Shown here: one piece after another, positions 11,940 through 22,961 of the stretch | Layout of the letters: each line of letters opens with the position of its first letter | Position numbering within the stretch: position 1 is the first letter of the stretch | NCBI RefSeq assembly: GCF_023159225.1 | Contig: NC_063170.1 | Span: 61,230,208 to 61,294,207 of the forward strand | DNA from: Perognathus longimembris pacificus | Taxonomy: Eukaryota; Chordata; Mammalia; Rodentia; Heteromyidae | DNA length: 64,000 bases | Direction of reading: 5' to 3' | Made by a program: the position numbers and the translations under genes | The notes under the pieces: model-generated | Seen by the model: only the letters and a program-made list of their open reading frames with translations | The model's database searches: none | What the model was told of the DNA's origin: nothing

Positions 11940-12300
11940 AGTTTTTATTGCTATGTAACAACTTATTCCAAAACTTCAGGATTTATGAAGACAACACATC
12001 CCTGTTCTATACCTGCTTGGTTGGAGTGGCTCTAAGGGGGACTGGGAAATTCATTTATAACTGACAAATTAGAGTTGGTTCTTGGATAGGTGGTTAGCAG
12101 GATCTGGGGATCAGAGGCTTTGGTTCTTGGTTCCTGTGTTTCTTTACTGGCCAAGTTGGATGCAAACATCTTGAAGATTTCAAGGGTAAAGGGATGGATG
12201 GATTATACCACTCAATGGAGATGAGTAGCAAAAGTCATACTGTGAGATGAACACATTAGAAAAGGTGTGGTGTTGCCATGTTTGGAAAACACAATCTGCT
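11940..12300 (-). mobile_element. ancient LTR-like repeat, eroded
   Basis: ttttattgctatgtaacaac, gcttggttggagtggctcta and ggttcttggttcctgtgttt recall the reversed end of an old mammalian LTR-like family. Tentative. Confidence 0.4.
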
Positions 12301-13171
12301 ACATTCCTCTAAGTCTCCAAGTGTGTTCCTACCAGAGCCTTGGGTAGATGACCTAAAGGGACTACAGAAAATAATTTCCATGTCCTCTGCCATCCTTTTG
12401 GGCTTCCTCTAGAGAGGAACCAATTGTGATTTGGGGTTATTTTCTTACCATTATTCATCTTTGCAGGCTGTCCTCTGCTGATTTTGCTAAGAGCCTAAAA
12501 CAGAATAAAAAATTGCAAAGCCCTGGACTGAACCCCTTTCCTTTTATGTTTTAGTTTGTGTGTGGGCCTGGGAAAAGACTCCCAAGGGCTCAAAGGGAAT
12601 AAAATTATATCCTCTCCTAGGAGAGTTGCTTCTAAAGGGATCACACTACTTTTATTACAATTGCAGTCTATTGTATTCCAACATGTCCCTCATACTTTAG
12701 AAGCACAGATTTTTTTTTATCTCAACATCATATTGAAATGCATAAAGACTGAGGTTGATATCAAATGTGACTATCAATAGACTATTTCTGATAAAGAACA
12801 TGCTGTAATATTTTAAAATCACTGAAAGAAGAAAGGCTTAGAAAACCAGAGCGTTGTCCATAATTATAATTTTAAAAACTAACCAGCTAAAATTCCTGAT
12901 CTCAAGCCTAAACTTTTAAATCATTCAAATGCCCTATTTTCTTCTACACTTTCTTCTTTGTGTTCAGATCAATTAAATGAGGTAATTAAATGTTATGCCT
13001 TGCAAAGTAGAATGATTTTTCTTTCTGACACTGGAGCATAAAGTCTAAGCCACCATGAATAATATAACCCAATGATAATAAAGAAAGCAATTTGTGGATT
13101 AAAAGTAAGACAGTGACTCTGAATGGTGGTTTCTGGTCATATCACATAAGAAGCTTATAAGGTGCTGCTCT

Positions 13172-13340
13172 CGTCAGGGGTCAGTGTTCACCCCTGTAAT
13201 GCTACCTATTCAGGAGGCTAAAACACAGAGGATTGTGTTTTGAGGCTAGTCTGGTAGAAAGGTCTGTTTCCAAACTAATCAGTTGTAGCCAGGCTGGAAG
13301 CATGGCTGTAGTGGTAGAGTAGAAGCCAAGCAAGCCAAGC
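13172..13340 (+). mobile_element. degenerate B1-like dimeric SINE
   Basis: Recognisable head cacccctgtaatgctacct, aggaggcta, then an eroded right half (ggctgtagtggtagagtag) with an internal caagccaag tandem. Confidence 0.6.
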
Positions 13341-13999
13341 AAGTAGATGCCCTGTTTTTACCTGTAGGACAGCTCCTATATCCTCACTGTAAACATGGGA
13401 GAGAAATGCCATCACACTCTTACCAGGAGTGAGGGAGGAGTACTCCATCCACCCTTCTGTTCTACTCTTCAAAACAAAGTCTGTCTTCAGGAGATATTTC
13501 ATACTAAACTTCTAGGATTTTATCAGATTTTAACTCAACTGAGGGAAATAAATAGCCAACTCAGCTCTTCTGCAGACTTCCTGTACCATGTAATAGGGGC
13601 AAAATGGACAAGAGTCAGTGAAATTCACAGTCCAGGGCACAGGGCCATCAACAACATGGAGACCTACTATTACAGGACTACAATTCCACTCACTTTATAC
13701 CTTATTGCTGCATTATTAAAGGGAAATTTACTGCAGTCTCTTTTACTGACTATAACATATCCTCCTCTCAACAAAAAGTTACTAGGAAATTCTAAAAGGC
13801 TATAACCACAATTTGAAGAAACTGAACAGTCATAAATATCCGGATGCTGGAATTGTAAGACCAGGAATTTTAAAACATACTAATGCTAAATGCTTCAATA
13901 AAAAACACTAAACATGCATGAATAAATGGGTGCTATAAATTGAAAGATGGAACTCCTAGGGAAGATTCAAAATGAAATGATCAAATGATCATGAAAATG

Positions 14000-15060
14000 A
14001 TCAAAGCCACAGTAGAAGACGTAAAGAATGTCTTATATAAACCACAAAGTTAGCTCTGAGATGACAATAAAGCTACAAAATAACACAAGGATGGCTGAAA
14101 ATTCTCCAAATTCTTGGATACTAAGTAATATGTTTCTATATAATATATGAGTTAAATAAGAAATAGCAAACCAAATGATAAAAAAGAGTTTGAAGTATAT
14201 GCTAACAAAAACACAACCTCAAAACTTGTGAGAGGTAGTAAAAGCAGTGTTTAGAGGAAAACTTGTAGCATTGGGTTCATGTAATAGAAAGAAAGGTAGG
14301 TCTAGGATTAATATCTGCCTCTACCATAGAAAATTAGATAAACAAGAGCAATTTAAATTCAAAGGAATCAGAAAAAAAGAAATAAATGTATACCAAAACC
14401 CAATGAAGTGGAAAACAGTAAATCAATAGAGAAAGTCAACATAAACCAAAGATGGGTCTTTGAAAAGATCAATAATATCTATAAAGCTCTAACCAGCCAA
14501 AGGATAAAGAGAAATGAGAGTAATCAATACCATCAGAAATGAAATCTGGGACATAACTAAAGAGTCTATGGACATTAAAAGCATAATGAAAGAACATGTA
14601 TAATTCTTTTTCTCATAAATTTGATAATCTGGATGGAAGAAATGTATTCCTTGAAAGATACAATTGGTAACACTCATCCAAGAAGAAACAGTCACAATTG
14701 GCTTAGACCTACTATAGAAATTAATAATTTTCCAAAACAGCAAGCACCAGGCCTAAGTGGGTTCATGGAAAATTTCAGCAAACACGCAAAAAATTATAGT
14801 GCTCTCCACAATATCTTTGAAAATTAGAAGAGGAGGAAATACTTTCTCCTTTAGTCTCTGAGACCAAAATCAAACTAATAACCAAATTAGAGAACTACAT
14901 TATAAGTATGCATTAATATATCTTATGGATATGTATGTATATATATCATTATCAAAACATTAAAAAATTAAATCCAATCCAAAAAATTAATGAAAACTCT
15001 TAGCAAAAGAAGAATATCAATGTACTAGATTACGTGAAAATGAAAACTTTCCTGAGTGAT
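14000..15060 (+). mobile_element. L1 ORF2 fragment, inactive
   Basis: Many stretches match the mammalian L1 ORF2 nucleotide pattern in order: agtaaaagcagtgtttagag, tgggtctttgaaaagatcaa, ccagccaaaggataaagaga, agcaccaggcctaagtgggt (the APG-GF-EF region) and ctccacaatatctttgaaaa. Frames are broken by many stops. Only the region upstream of the reverse transcriptase core and its beginning is present. Antisense to CNTN3. Confidence 0.85.
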
Positions 15061-15149
15061 GTAATTGACAGTTAATAGGAAAATGACAACCTGGGTGAAG
15101 TTATAGGCAGTGAATGAAAGATCTAATCAAGACTTTAATTGCCTTCTAC

Positions 15150-15351
15150 ACTTTCTTTTTCCAGTGTTAGGGATTAACTCAGAGACATACATCTGGTAAG
15201 TGTGTAGGCAGCCACTTGACCCATGTCTTCAGCTCTTTTTAGTTTAGTTGTTGTTTGAACAGGATCTTGCTTTTGCCTAGGACCAGACCAGAACCATAAT
15301 CTTCCTATGGTCACTTTCCCCATAGCTGAGATTACAAGTCAATATGGTCAA
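15150..15351 (-). mobile_element. old B1-plus-ID dimeric SINE
   Basis: Reverse order: ID-like part (gtgttagggattaactcag, cttcagctc) then B1-like part (aacaggatcttgcttttgcc, atagctgagattacaagtc). Resembles B1-dID of non-murid rodents; degenerate. Confidence 0.55.
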
Positions 15352-15365
15352 TGTGCCTAGGTTTT

Positions 15366-15475
15366 TCCTGCCCCTTCCTTCCTTCCTTTCTTCCTTCCTT
15401 CCTTTCCTCCCCACCTCCCTCCCTCCCTCCCTTCCTTCCTTCTTTCCTTCCTCCCTTCCTCCCCCTTCCCATCCT
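15366..15475. repeat. TTCC/TCCC pyrimidine tract
   Basis: About 110 bp of almost pure pyrimidine on the + strand, built of ttcc and tccc units. Confidence 0.93.
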
Positions 15476-15490
15476 TGCTATTGTGTTTTA

Positions 15491-15595
15491 GACAGGGTTT
15501 TTCTAACATTTTTTCCCAGACCAGCCTGGACTAATCATCTTCCCACTTCTGCTTCTGAAGAGCTAGCATGTCAGGAATGAGTCATCTCACCTGGC
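15491..15595 (-). mobile_element. B1-like monomer
   Basis: Reverse B1: acagggtttttctaacattt, agaccagcctggactaatca, tcatctcacctggc. It lies directly after the pyrimidine-rich tract at 15366-15475. Confidence 0.6.
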
Positions 15596-15862
15596 CAAAA
15601 TGTTCTGCATTTTAATAGCCAGATCAAAGCCTAGGAATTTGCAATTTTCAGAAGTTAGAGAAGACTTACGCAACAGAAACTCATCAGCGGCAGGTACTGG
15701 GAATTTGTGTCAGTGAAAGATTTCATGCTGTGGCTCAAAGACAACTGTCCAATGGACATCTGACATCAATGAGAAAAATATCTGATATAAGCAAATGTAA
15801 ATTTCATTTGTTCAAAATTAAATTTTTTTGTATAATCATCCAGTCAAGTGGTATTTTTTTTT

Positions 15863-15867
15863 TGTGT

Positions 15868-15909
<42 letters not shown>
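15863..15909. repeat. (GT)n microsatellite
   Basis: GT units with one TATG interruption after a T run. Confidence 0.95.
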
Positions 15910-15911
<2 letters not shown>

Positions 15912-15980
15912 TTCTCTATCTAGAAACTTTTATTCCTACCTTTGTATTTCCTCATAATTAACACCATATTCCCATTTTCA

Positions 15981-16212
15981 TTTTTGTTAGTCATGGGCTT
16001 GAACTCAGGGCCTGGGTGTGGTCCCTGAACTTTTCTGCCCGAGGCTAGTGCTCTAGCACTTTGAGCCACAACTCTATTTCCAGGTTTGTAGTGGTTAACT
16101 GGAGACAGGAGTTTCACAGACTTTCTTTCCTAGACTGGCTTTGAACCATGAGCCTCAGATCTCAACCTCCTGAGAAGCTAGAATTACAGGTGTGAGTCAC
16201 AGGTGCTGGGCA
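15981..16212 (-). mobile_element. B1-like dimeric SINE with Geo-type right half
   Basis: Reverse-oriented and complete: gggcttgaactcagggcctg, then ctctagcactttgagccaca, linker gtggttaactggagacagg, head cctcctgagaagctagaatt to gtgctgggc. Confidence 0.85.
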
Positions 16213-16867
16213 CAGAACCCATTTTCTGATTGTGAGGAGTCAGACAATTGTATATCTTTCTTAGAATTCAAATTAGTAATAAGCAAATGGAGAGATTTCA
16301 GCCTTTGAGAAATGTGAATTTGGAAGTAAAAAGTTACTGCTTTTTAACCATCTGTAGGTGAAAAATTTAAAAGTCAAGGGGAAGGAGATGTTCAGGAAAT
16401 GATATGGGAAAGTTACAGCTTTGCGAGCTGTTTCTGCAGTTTTCCTGGAAAGTTAAAACAATCCTGTAAATGCTGCCTCCATCCTAGGAATGACACTAAA
16501 CAGCATGCACTCACATGCATGTCTCAGTTTCCTGCCCATCACTCTGAATAAAATAACATCACCTCCATCTTATCCATGGGAAATATAAGGCAGAGACAGT
16601 TAAAGATCAACAGTACATGGAAGACTGAAATAGGCTTGAAAACTTGTATGAGTTCAACCGGTACATATTCAATCTAATGAAACAATTTCAGACTTACGCA
16701 AAGATTTCTAGAACTCAATAATTCTAGACATAAGCAAACATATCCAAAACTCTGTGAAGTAATCTTCTTTTAAATACTACCACGTGTTTTTTTTCGTTTA
16801 TGACACTGCTGTGGTTTGGACAAAGTGATATACCTTAAGCCATGACCCAGCCCTTTTATACTTTAGT

Positions 16868-17112
16868 TTTTTGGGTTTTATTGACTGAATTTTTGGATAG
16901 GGTCTCATGTAACTATTATAAAGGTCTATGTTCCTATTTCCTATACCTCTGCCTCCATGGCAGAGATTATAAGCATGTATTTGCCCATCTTTCCTGTTGC
17001 TTGAAATGAGACTGTACTAAAATTTTGTCCAAGCTGGCCATGTACTATGAACTTCCTGATCTCTGCTTCCAGTAGCTAGAATTACAGAGACAATACGCCC
17101 TCTCACTTGGCA
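16868..17112 (-). mobile_element. old B1-like pair
   Basis: Two reversed B1-like monomers: ggatagggtctcatgtaact ... ggcagagattataagcatgt and gtccaagctggccatgtact ... agtagctagaattacagaga. Degenerate. Confidence 0.5.
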
Positions 17113-17270
17113 TATTGACAACTGTGTCCTGTACATACTCTCAGGATTATTTAAACTTTAATCTGGTTGGGATATTTTAGGACTGTGAAAAAATGAGAAA
17201 AATTAAAATATTTATGAGGCTACCTATTTTAGGATCACTGTACATTTTCTTTGTTCCATTCTGTCTACAT

Positions 17271-17331
17271 CTATGTATGTATGTATGCATCTATATATGT
17301 GTATGTGTATGTATGTATGTATGTATGTATC
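17271..17331. repeat. (TATG)n microsatellite
   Basis: tatgtatgtatg runs with gtatgtg and ctatata interruptions. Confidence 0.88.
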
Positions 17332-17601
17332 TAATTTACTATTTGAGAAAGTATGATATATACTCCTCAATATGCCATATCGGATCACGTATCTATACAT
17401 ACGACCCTGTATGTGTTCATATGAAAGTTTAGGTCTAATTTTGCATATGAGAGAAAATATGTGCCCTTTGTCTTTCTGTTCCTAGCTTACTTCACTCAGT
17501 ATCACTCCCCTTCACCTTGCCACCAAATGAAACACTTCACAAATTTGCATGTCATCCTTGGGAAGGAGCCATTTTCCAATTGTAGACTTTTTTCCTTTTC
17601 C

Positions 17602-17836
17602 TTTTTTTTTTTTTTTTTTTTTCTGGTTGTGGGGCTTAAATTCATGGCCGGAGCCCTATTCTTGACCTTTTTCACTCAACCACTGTGACCACAACCCACT
17701 TCTGGTTTTCTAGTGGTTAACTGGAGATAAGAGTCTCATGGATTTTTCCTGCCCTGGCTGGTTTTGAACCACAATCCTCAGATTGCAGCCTCCTGAGTAG
17801 CCAGGATTATAGGTGTGAACCATCAATACCCTGCTT
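17602..17836 (-). mobile_element. B1-like dimeric SINE with Geo-type right half and poly-T tail
   Basis: A 21-base T run (17602-17622), then ggttgtggggcttaaattca, linker tagtggttaactggagataa, head gcctcctgagtagccaggat. Reverse orientation. Confidence 0.85.
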
Positions 17837-20600
17837 CCAATGTTAGTCTTTTGTGCTACTGAAGAAATTGCTAAACTGTTCACCTTAATGAATATTCTAC
17901 TTGAAAGCACAACATATGATTCTAGTTGTAAGCAGTGATTGAGCCTCTGTGTGCCTGGCCAAGTAAATGGTAAGAGAAATAAGTGGGTGTTGAATATCTA
18001 ATGCATTCACCTTTCTCTAGCTGCTTTGGGGAACACTTTCTGTTGTTGATGTTGTTTTGTTTTAAATTTTATTTCCCCCCTAAACAGCAATACAAGAAAC
18101 GTTGTGCTTTAGGTAACATGTTTAAGAGGAGTCATTATAATTTCTCTGGTGTGGTTTTATGGGTTCATTATTGGATCTATACTCTTAATACTCATTCCAG
18201 GTCAGCTCATGCTTTGAGTTCAGACAAGATGCACAATTGAGAAGATAATCCAAGAGGGAAATGTTTAGAAACCCAGAGTATCACCATAGTTTGTACAATC
18301 AATGCTTTCTTCAGATCTGTATTTACAATATACCTATGATAGCTTTGTGTTGTACAATGGCTGCTGCTTTCCAAATAGTAGTCTTTTTCCCAAATAATTC
18401 AAACCAATCAAGCCCAAGTGACCACATCATACCGTCACACACAAAGGCTCAATTTTGGAGATATCTTTTCTACTACTGAAAGCTGGAAAATACATCAAGC
18501 CTTAAGCTCATGAGTAGCTGCTGCAACCAGAGTGAGATTGTGGCCTGCGGGAAATAAATCACATAGAAGTGAGCTAGTTAAATGAATGGCAGATTGGTTG
18601 TCACTGCTCGGCTTCTTATTGCTTCCAGTGACTTTTATTCTCACACAATCTAATCCATCATAGATCCAATTCCACTGAACGTTTGTAAAATTATACAGCT
18701 TGGTTCTAGACATTCTTCATTTCTAAAGTACTGGAAACACATATGATTTTTCAAAGCATCTACATTTAAACACCCTTACAGGATATACTGAATGCCTCCT
18801 ATGTATAGACTAGGATCTTTCTGTTTACAGTAAACGTCCATCATAAGACATCTCTTAGGTCAAGAAAGTCAAAAATACCTCTGAATGTTCTTAAAATCAG
18901 AGTGATATTATTAGGTAGCAGGTCTTTGGACACTGTCCCTTTGTTTCTCTTGGCTTTTGATCCATCACTACTCTCTTCCAATCAGTAGACCTGGTATCAG
19001 TTTAAAGGACAGAAAGGTATTATCCTGGGGAAGATGATGGAATCTTTTTACTCCTCACCGAGTACATGATGATTATATATGCATATATAGAACATACTTA
19101 TTCTGGGACATGATTCTCTTTTTATTTGTGAATATATGGATACCATCCAATATGAAAGTAGATGGACATGGGCCAAAAGGAGGAACATTAGTATTCAGGG
19201 AGAGACCAGAAGGTGAAATGAAAGATCAGAAAGGAAGGAACAAAAAGTTAACTGATCCATCAACAATAAGCAATGGTACCCTAGAACTCTTATGTGTGAG
19301 GGTACACATCCTCAATCACATCTCACCATACCTCTCAAGACCTGAGTGGTACATTTTTGGACAGAAGTGGTAGCCTGTTTGCTGATTTAGTTACATAGCT
19401 TCTCTCACACCCACACCAAACACACATAGATGGAGCACAAACTTAGACCTAGATTTCCCCTTCGTACCAATTGGCTTTAGATTCTTGATTTAATGAGCTT
19501 TTATTGAAATGTGTCATTCCAATCTTGCAGAAACCTGTGAAGGGTATAATCATTGTCCTTTAGTTGACTGTTTAAGAATACATAACAGAATTAGTCTAAA
19601 TTAATACAACTTCATGGTTTAGTAAATTTCACTCCAAGATATATGAAAAGGTAATCAGAATTCAGTCCTTCATCTTTAAAAACATATAACTTCTGGTGAA
19701 AAATTCCAAAACTCATAAAGTTCTAATAATTTAGACCAAATCTATTACATAATCTATTATGTATAGTATTGTACTAGAAAGTCAGTAGCTATGAGATAGA
19801 TTTTCATTAAACTAAACGACTCTTTCACCTTTAAACAAAGACCTTTTGATCCATATTGCGAGGCAGTTTTTCTTCTACCGAGCATCTTTGCTCGTATTTT
19901 CTCCTTTTTTCAAATAAGAAATATTCTATAAATCTACTGAAAAAAAAAGACAAGCCGACAATCTAGGCATTAGTGTGCATGCTGTAATGAATACAAAATC
20001 AGAGAAGAGCTGTTGTATAATTCCCTTCTCATGCAACAGAAAACCGATTTACTTAATTGCTGTGCTTAAGGCCAATGCCATCTTGTATGGCTTTACTGTT
20101 TTATACTGATGGAAGAATATTAGGTTCCTAATGGTACCAGTGAATAAAAAAATTCATAGGCCATGAACTCCCATGTTATGGAAGGAACAAAATTGGCAAG
20201 CGATGGCATTAATTTATGAAATTTCACGTTTCAGACACTTGACTCTTTACAGAGATGACTTTATGCCTTCTGTAGAGCTCATCAATGCTGTGTAAATCAG
20301 GAGAGTTAAATTACATTATCTACTGGCATGTTCTTAACTACAAGTTCTTCTTACAGAAAGCAGCAATTTGCTTCTGCTTTTGAGTATTTCTTTGTGGCTT
20401 CGAGCATTTTTTGTGTCCTATTAGAATCAAACGACTTTAGATTTTCAATCTTTCATTACTCATTTCCTTAGGACTACCTAGTGTTGAGGGTCTTATATTG
20501 GAAAAAATATCACCAAGAGTTTACAATCCAGTTGATAAATTACAAACATAAGTATAAAGATAACTAATACTTCAAATTGATTTTCTTTTTTCTCTGTCCA

Positions 20601-20792
20601 GTTACTAAGGCTTTAATACAGAGCTTGTTCATTTTGGGAAAGTACTCTGCCACTAGAGCCATGTTCCAAGCCTTTTGAAATCAAGGCTGCCTGTCTTTGC
20701 CTAGGCTGGCCTCAAACTCACAGACAAACTCACAGACTTGCTTCTGCCTCCTGAGTGGCTGGGATGATAGGTGTGAAGTACTATGTGTGGTT
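20601..20792 (-). mobile_element. old ID/B1 dimeric SINE
   Basis: ID-like part in reverse (gggaaagtactctgccacta, ccatgttccaagcc) followed by a good reversed B1 (tgcctaggctggcctcaaac, cctcctgagtggctgggatg). Order fits B1-dID read on the minus strand. Confidence 0.7.
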
Positions 20793-21011
20793 CCAATTAC
20801 ATTCTTAAAGAATTAAATGAGAAGAGGAGCCGTGTTAGAGAAGTCTTTTCCTGCCTGGATAAGGAGTCTTTATAAAAGTAACACGTTAGCATTTTATTCT
20901 AACCAAGCCTTTTGTCCAAGGAGGAATGAACAGAGATGTGAATGTTATAGAATGGCGGCTGTGAATATCAGCACAATCTTTCCTGTTATTGAAAAAAAAA
21001 ACTAGGAATGA

Positions 21012-21228
21012 TTTTTTTTTTTTTTTTTTTTTTTTTGGCCAGTCCTGGGCCTTGGACTCAGGGCCTGAGCACTGTCCCTGGCTTCTTCCCGCTCAAGGCT
21101 AGCACTCTGCCACTTGAGCCACAGCGCCGCTTCTGGCCGTTTTCTGTATATGTGGTGCTGGGGAATCGAACCTAGGGCCTCGTGTATCCGAGGCAGGCAC
21201 TCTTGCCACTAGGCTATATCCCCAGCCC
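21012..21228 (-). mobile_element. IDL-Geo-type dimeric SINE, full length with target-site duplication
   Basis: Minus-strand SINE: poly-A tail (as T run) 21012-21036, right module about 21037-21144, ID-like left module 21145-21228. In the left module, tRNA-type polymerase III boxes are visible in reverse: A box at 21206-21216 (ccactaggcta) and B box at 21162-21172 (ggaatcgaacc). Flanking duplication taggaatgatttttt at 21003-21017 and 21229-21243. The copy looks the least diverged in the window, implying a recent insertion. It lies in the sense orientation of CNTN3. Confidence 0.9.
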
Positions 21229-21311
21229 TAGGAATGATTTTTTAAAATCGGCATTTAAAGCAATAGTAACATGGTAAGTTGAATCAGTGGGAATAAAACA
21301 AGAAGTACTAA

Positions 21312-21550
21312 GCTGGGCCCTGGTGGCTCATGCTTATAATCCTAGCTACTCAGAAGACTGAGATCTGAGGATTGTGGTTCAAAGCCAACCCCAGCGAAAA
21401 AGTCCCTGTGAGACTCTTATCTCCAATTAACCACTCAAAAATTGGAAGTGGAGCTATGGCTCAAAGTGGTAGAGTACTAGCTGTGAGCAAAATAGGTCAG
21501 GGGCTCAGGGACAGCACCCAGGCCCTAACAAAAGAAAAAAAAAAAAGAAA
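21312..21550 (+). mobile_element. B1-like dimeric SINE with Geo-type right half
   Basis: One of the better preserved copies: gctgggccctggtggctcat, ctcttatctccaattaacca, then gaagtggagctatggctcaa and an A-rich tail. It follows the IDL-Geo copy at 21012 by under 100 bp in opposite orientation, so both families can be compared side by side. Confidence 0.88.
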
Positions 21551-21667
21551 ACAATTACTTCTAGAATGAAGTGAGGTCAAATGACAGAAATGACAATAAA
21601 ACTCTACCTAATGGTGGCTTAGGTACCTGACTTTGCAATTTCATAAAAATTTCTTTTTCCATGTTCT

Positions 21668-22030
21668 TTTCTTAGAGTAGCCATAACAAAGTTCCACAGA
21701 CTAAGTAGCTTAAAACCACAGGCTTGGCTTCTCACAGTTCTGGAGTCTAAAATCAGACGCTGATAGAGCCAAGCTCCCTTCAAATCTCCTTATGTGTGTG
21801 TGGCTCCAGGCATTCCTTGTCTGTGGAAGGATCACTGCGACCTCTGCCTCCATTACATGCCTTTGTTCCCCTGTGTCTGCACCTTCCTGTGTTGTCCTGC
21901 TTTCTGTGTGTCTGTCTTACATTTCATTGGTTTTCATAAGGATAATAGATAAGGGCTGACCCTATTCCAAGATGATCTGATCACATGTGAGGCATAATAG
22001 GATTGTGAAGGCACACAGTTCTGGGCTTCC
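21668..22030 (-). mobile_element. ancient LTR-like repeat
   Basis: Reverse-oriented pattern: gccataacaaagttccacag, cttctcacagttctggagtc, gtggctccaggcattccttg, cctattccaagatgatctga. Probably MaLR-related; subfamily not assigned. Confidence 0.55.
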
Positions 22031-22375
22031 ATCAATAAACGAGATGACTGAGTGATAACATGACGGTACTCTTCAAATCTCCAGTTCGAATATGTGGAAA
22101 ATGAAGAATCTTACAGCTCATGTCCAGTGAAGCTGCAAGGAAAACCTGGGATGAAGTTTCTCCTCCCACTTTACACACTGGCTGGGATGAAACAACCGGA
22201 CCAAATACATAGTAGATGTAACTAACATTCACCTTCAGCATAAATATGTCTGTTAAAAGCAAATCCTTGAATAAGAACATTTTTCTTACCATGGGCTACA
22301 ATAATGAAATTTTCATGGAGAATAACATTTAATATAAACACAATGGACACTGACTTTAATTAAAATTATAGGGGG

Positions 22376-22588
22376 AAGCTGGGTTCTGGTCGCTAAAACC
22401 TATTAGCTATTCTGGAGGCTAAGATCTGAGGATTGTGGTTTGAAGCAAGCCAAGAAACAAAAGCCTGTGACTCTTTCTTCCAATTAATCACTGCAAAAAG
22501 CTGGAAATGGAACAACTCAAGTAGTAGAATGCTACCCCTGAATGAAAAAGCTCAAGGACAGTGGCCAAGTTTAAGCCCCAGGACTAAC
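22376..22588 (+). mobile_element. B1-like dimeric SINE with Geo-type right half and (AC)n tail
   Basis: Head gctgggttctggtcgct, aggctaagatctgaggattg, right half ending taagccccaggactaac; the tail has become the (AC)n array at 22599-22653. Confidence 0.82.
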
Positions 22589-22597
22589 ATGCATGTG

Positions 22598-22598
<1 letters not shown>

Positions 22599-22653
<55 letters not shown>
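22599..22653. repeat. (AC)n microsatellite at a SINE tail
   Basis: About 27 uninterrupted AC units following the SINE at 22376-22588. Confidence 0.97.
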
Positions 22654-22656
<3 letters not shown>

Positions 22657-22785
22657 AAAGAGAATTTATAGGTTGAAGTAAATGTATTTGATTTCTAGTC
22701 ATTACAAAAAAGAAATGAGATTTTTGTAGAGGAAGTATGTCACAGACATGCAAAATATACAAAGTATAAGTAAAGCACAACTTAC

Positions 22786-22961
22786 CCCACCTACTTTCTC
22801 AAAGTGAGAGCCGTCTTTCTTAAAATCCGTGAGGGCACCATTGAAATACCAGGTAAATATGATGTCTAGCAAGGGGTCGTGTTGCACCTGGCAGGGTAAA
22901 ATCACGCTTTCGCCCACGGAAACATCCATGTTAGAAGGTGCCAGTGTTATTCTTGTTGGTT
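22786..22961 (-). CDS. CNTN3: CNTN3 exon: start of Ig domain 6
   Basis: This 176-bp exon reads [40 protein letters not shown], then [19 protein letters not shown]. It carries the first Ig6 cysteine (LPCQV) and the core tryptophan (FTWYFNG). [17 protein letters not shown] is diagnostic of CNTN3; CNTN4 has THDHSLDIVFTWSFNGHL as recalled. Acceptor: TTACCCAATAG. Donor: GTAAGTTG. It ends on a full Gly codon, so the junction to the next exon, 19 kb away, is phase 0. Confidence 0.97.

Larger units (their letters stand above)
3637..22785 (-). other. CNTN3: CNTN3 19-kb intron inside Ig6
   Basis: A phase-0 intron of 19,149 bp that splits Ig6. It holds the SINEs, L1 pieces, LTR-like repeats and microsatellites listed separately. 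Between them (3660-5080, 8265-10070, 10130-11120, 12300-13160, 17840-20600) I see AT-rich unique sequence with no coding, RNA or promoter signal I can support. Confidence 0.9.

Noticed and set aside
13395..13805. 136-codon plus-strand frame
   Set aside because: No domain recognised; lies between a degenerate SINE and L1 debris.
21145..21228. Possible tRNA-Ala gene
   Set aside because: A and B boxes are present but belong to the ID-like half of a SINE; no intact cloverleaf acceptor stem was seen.
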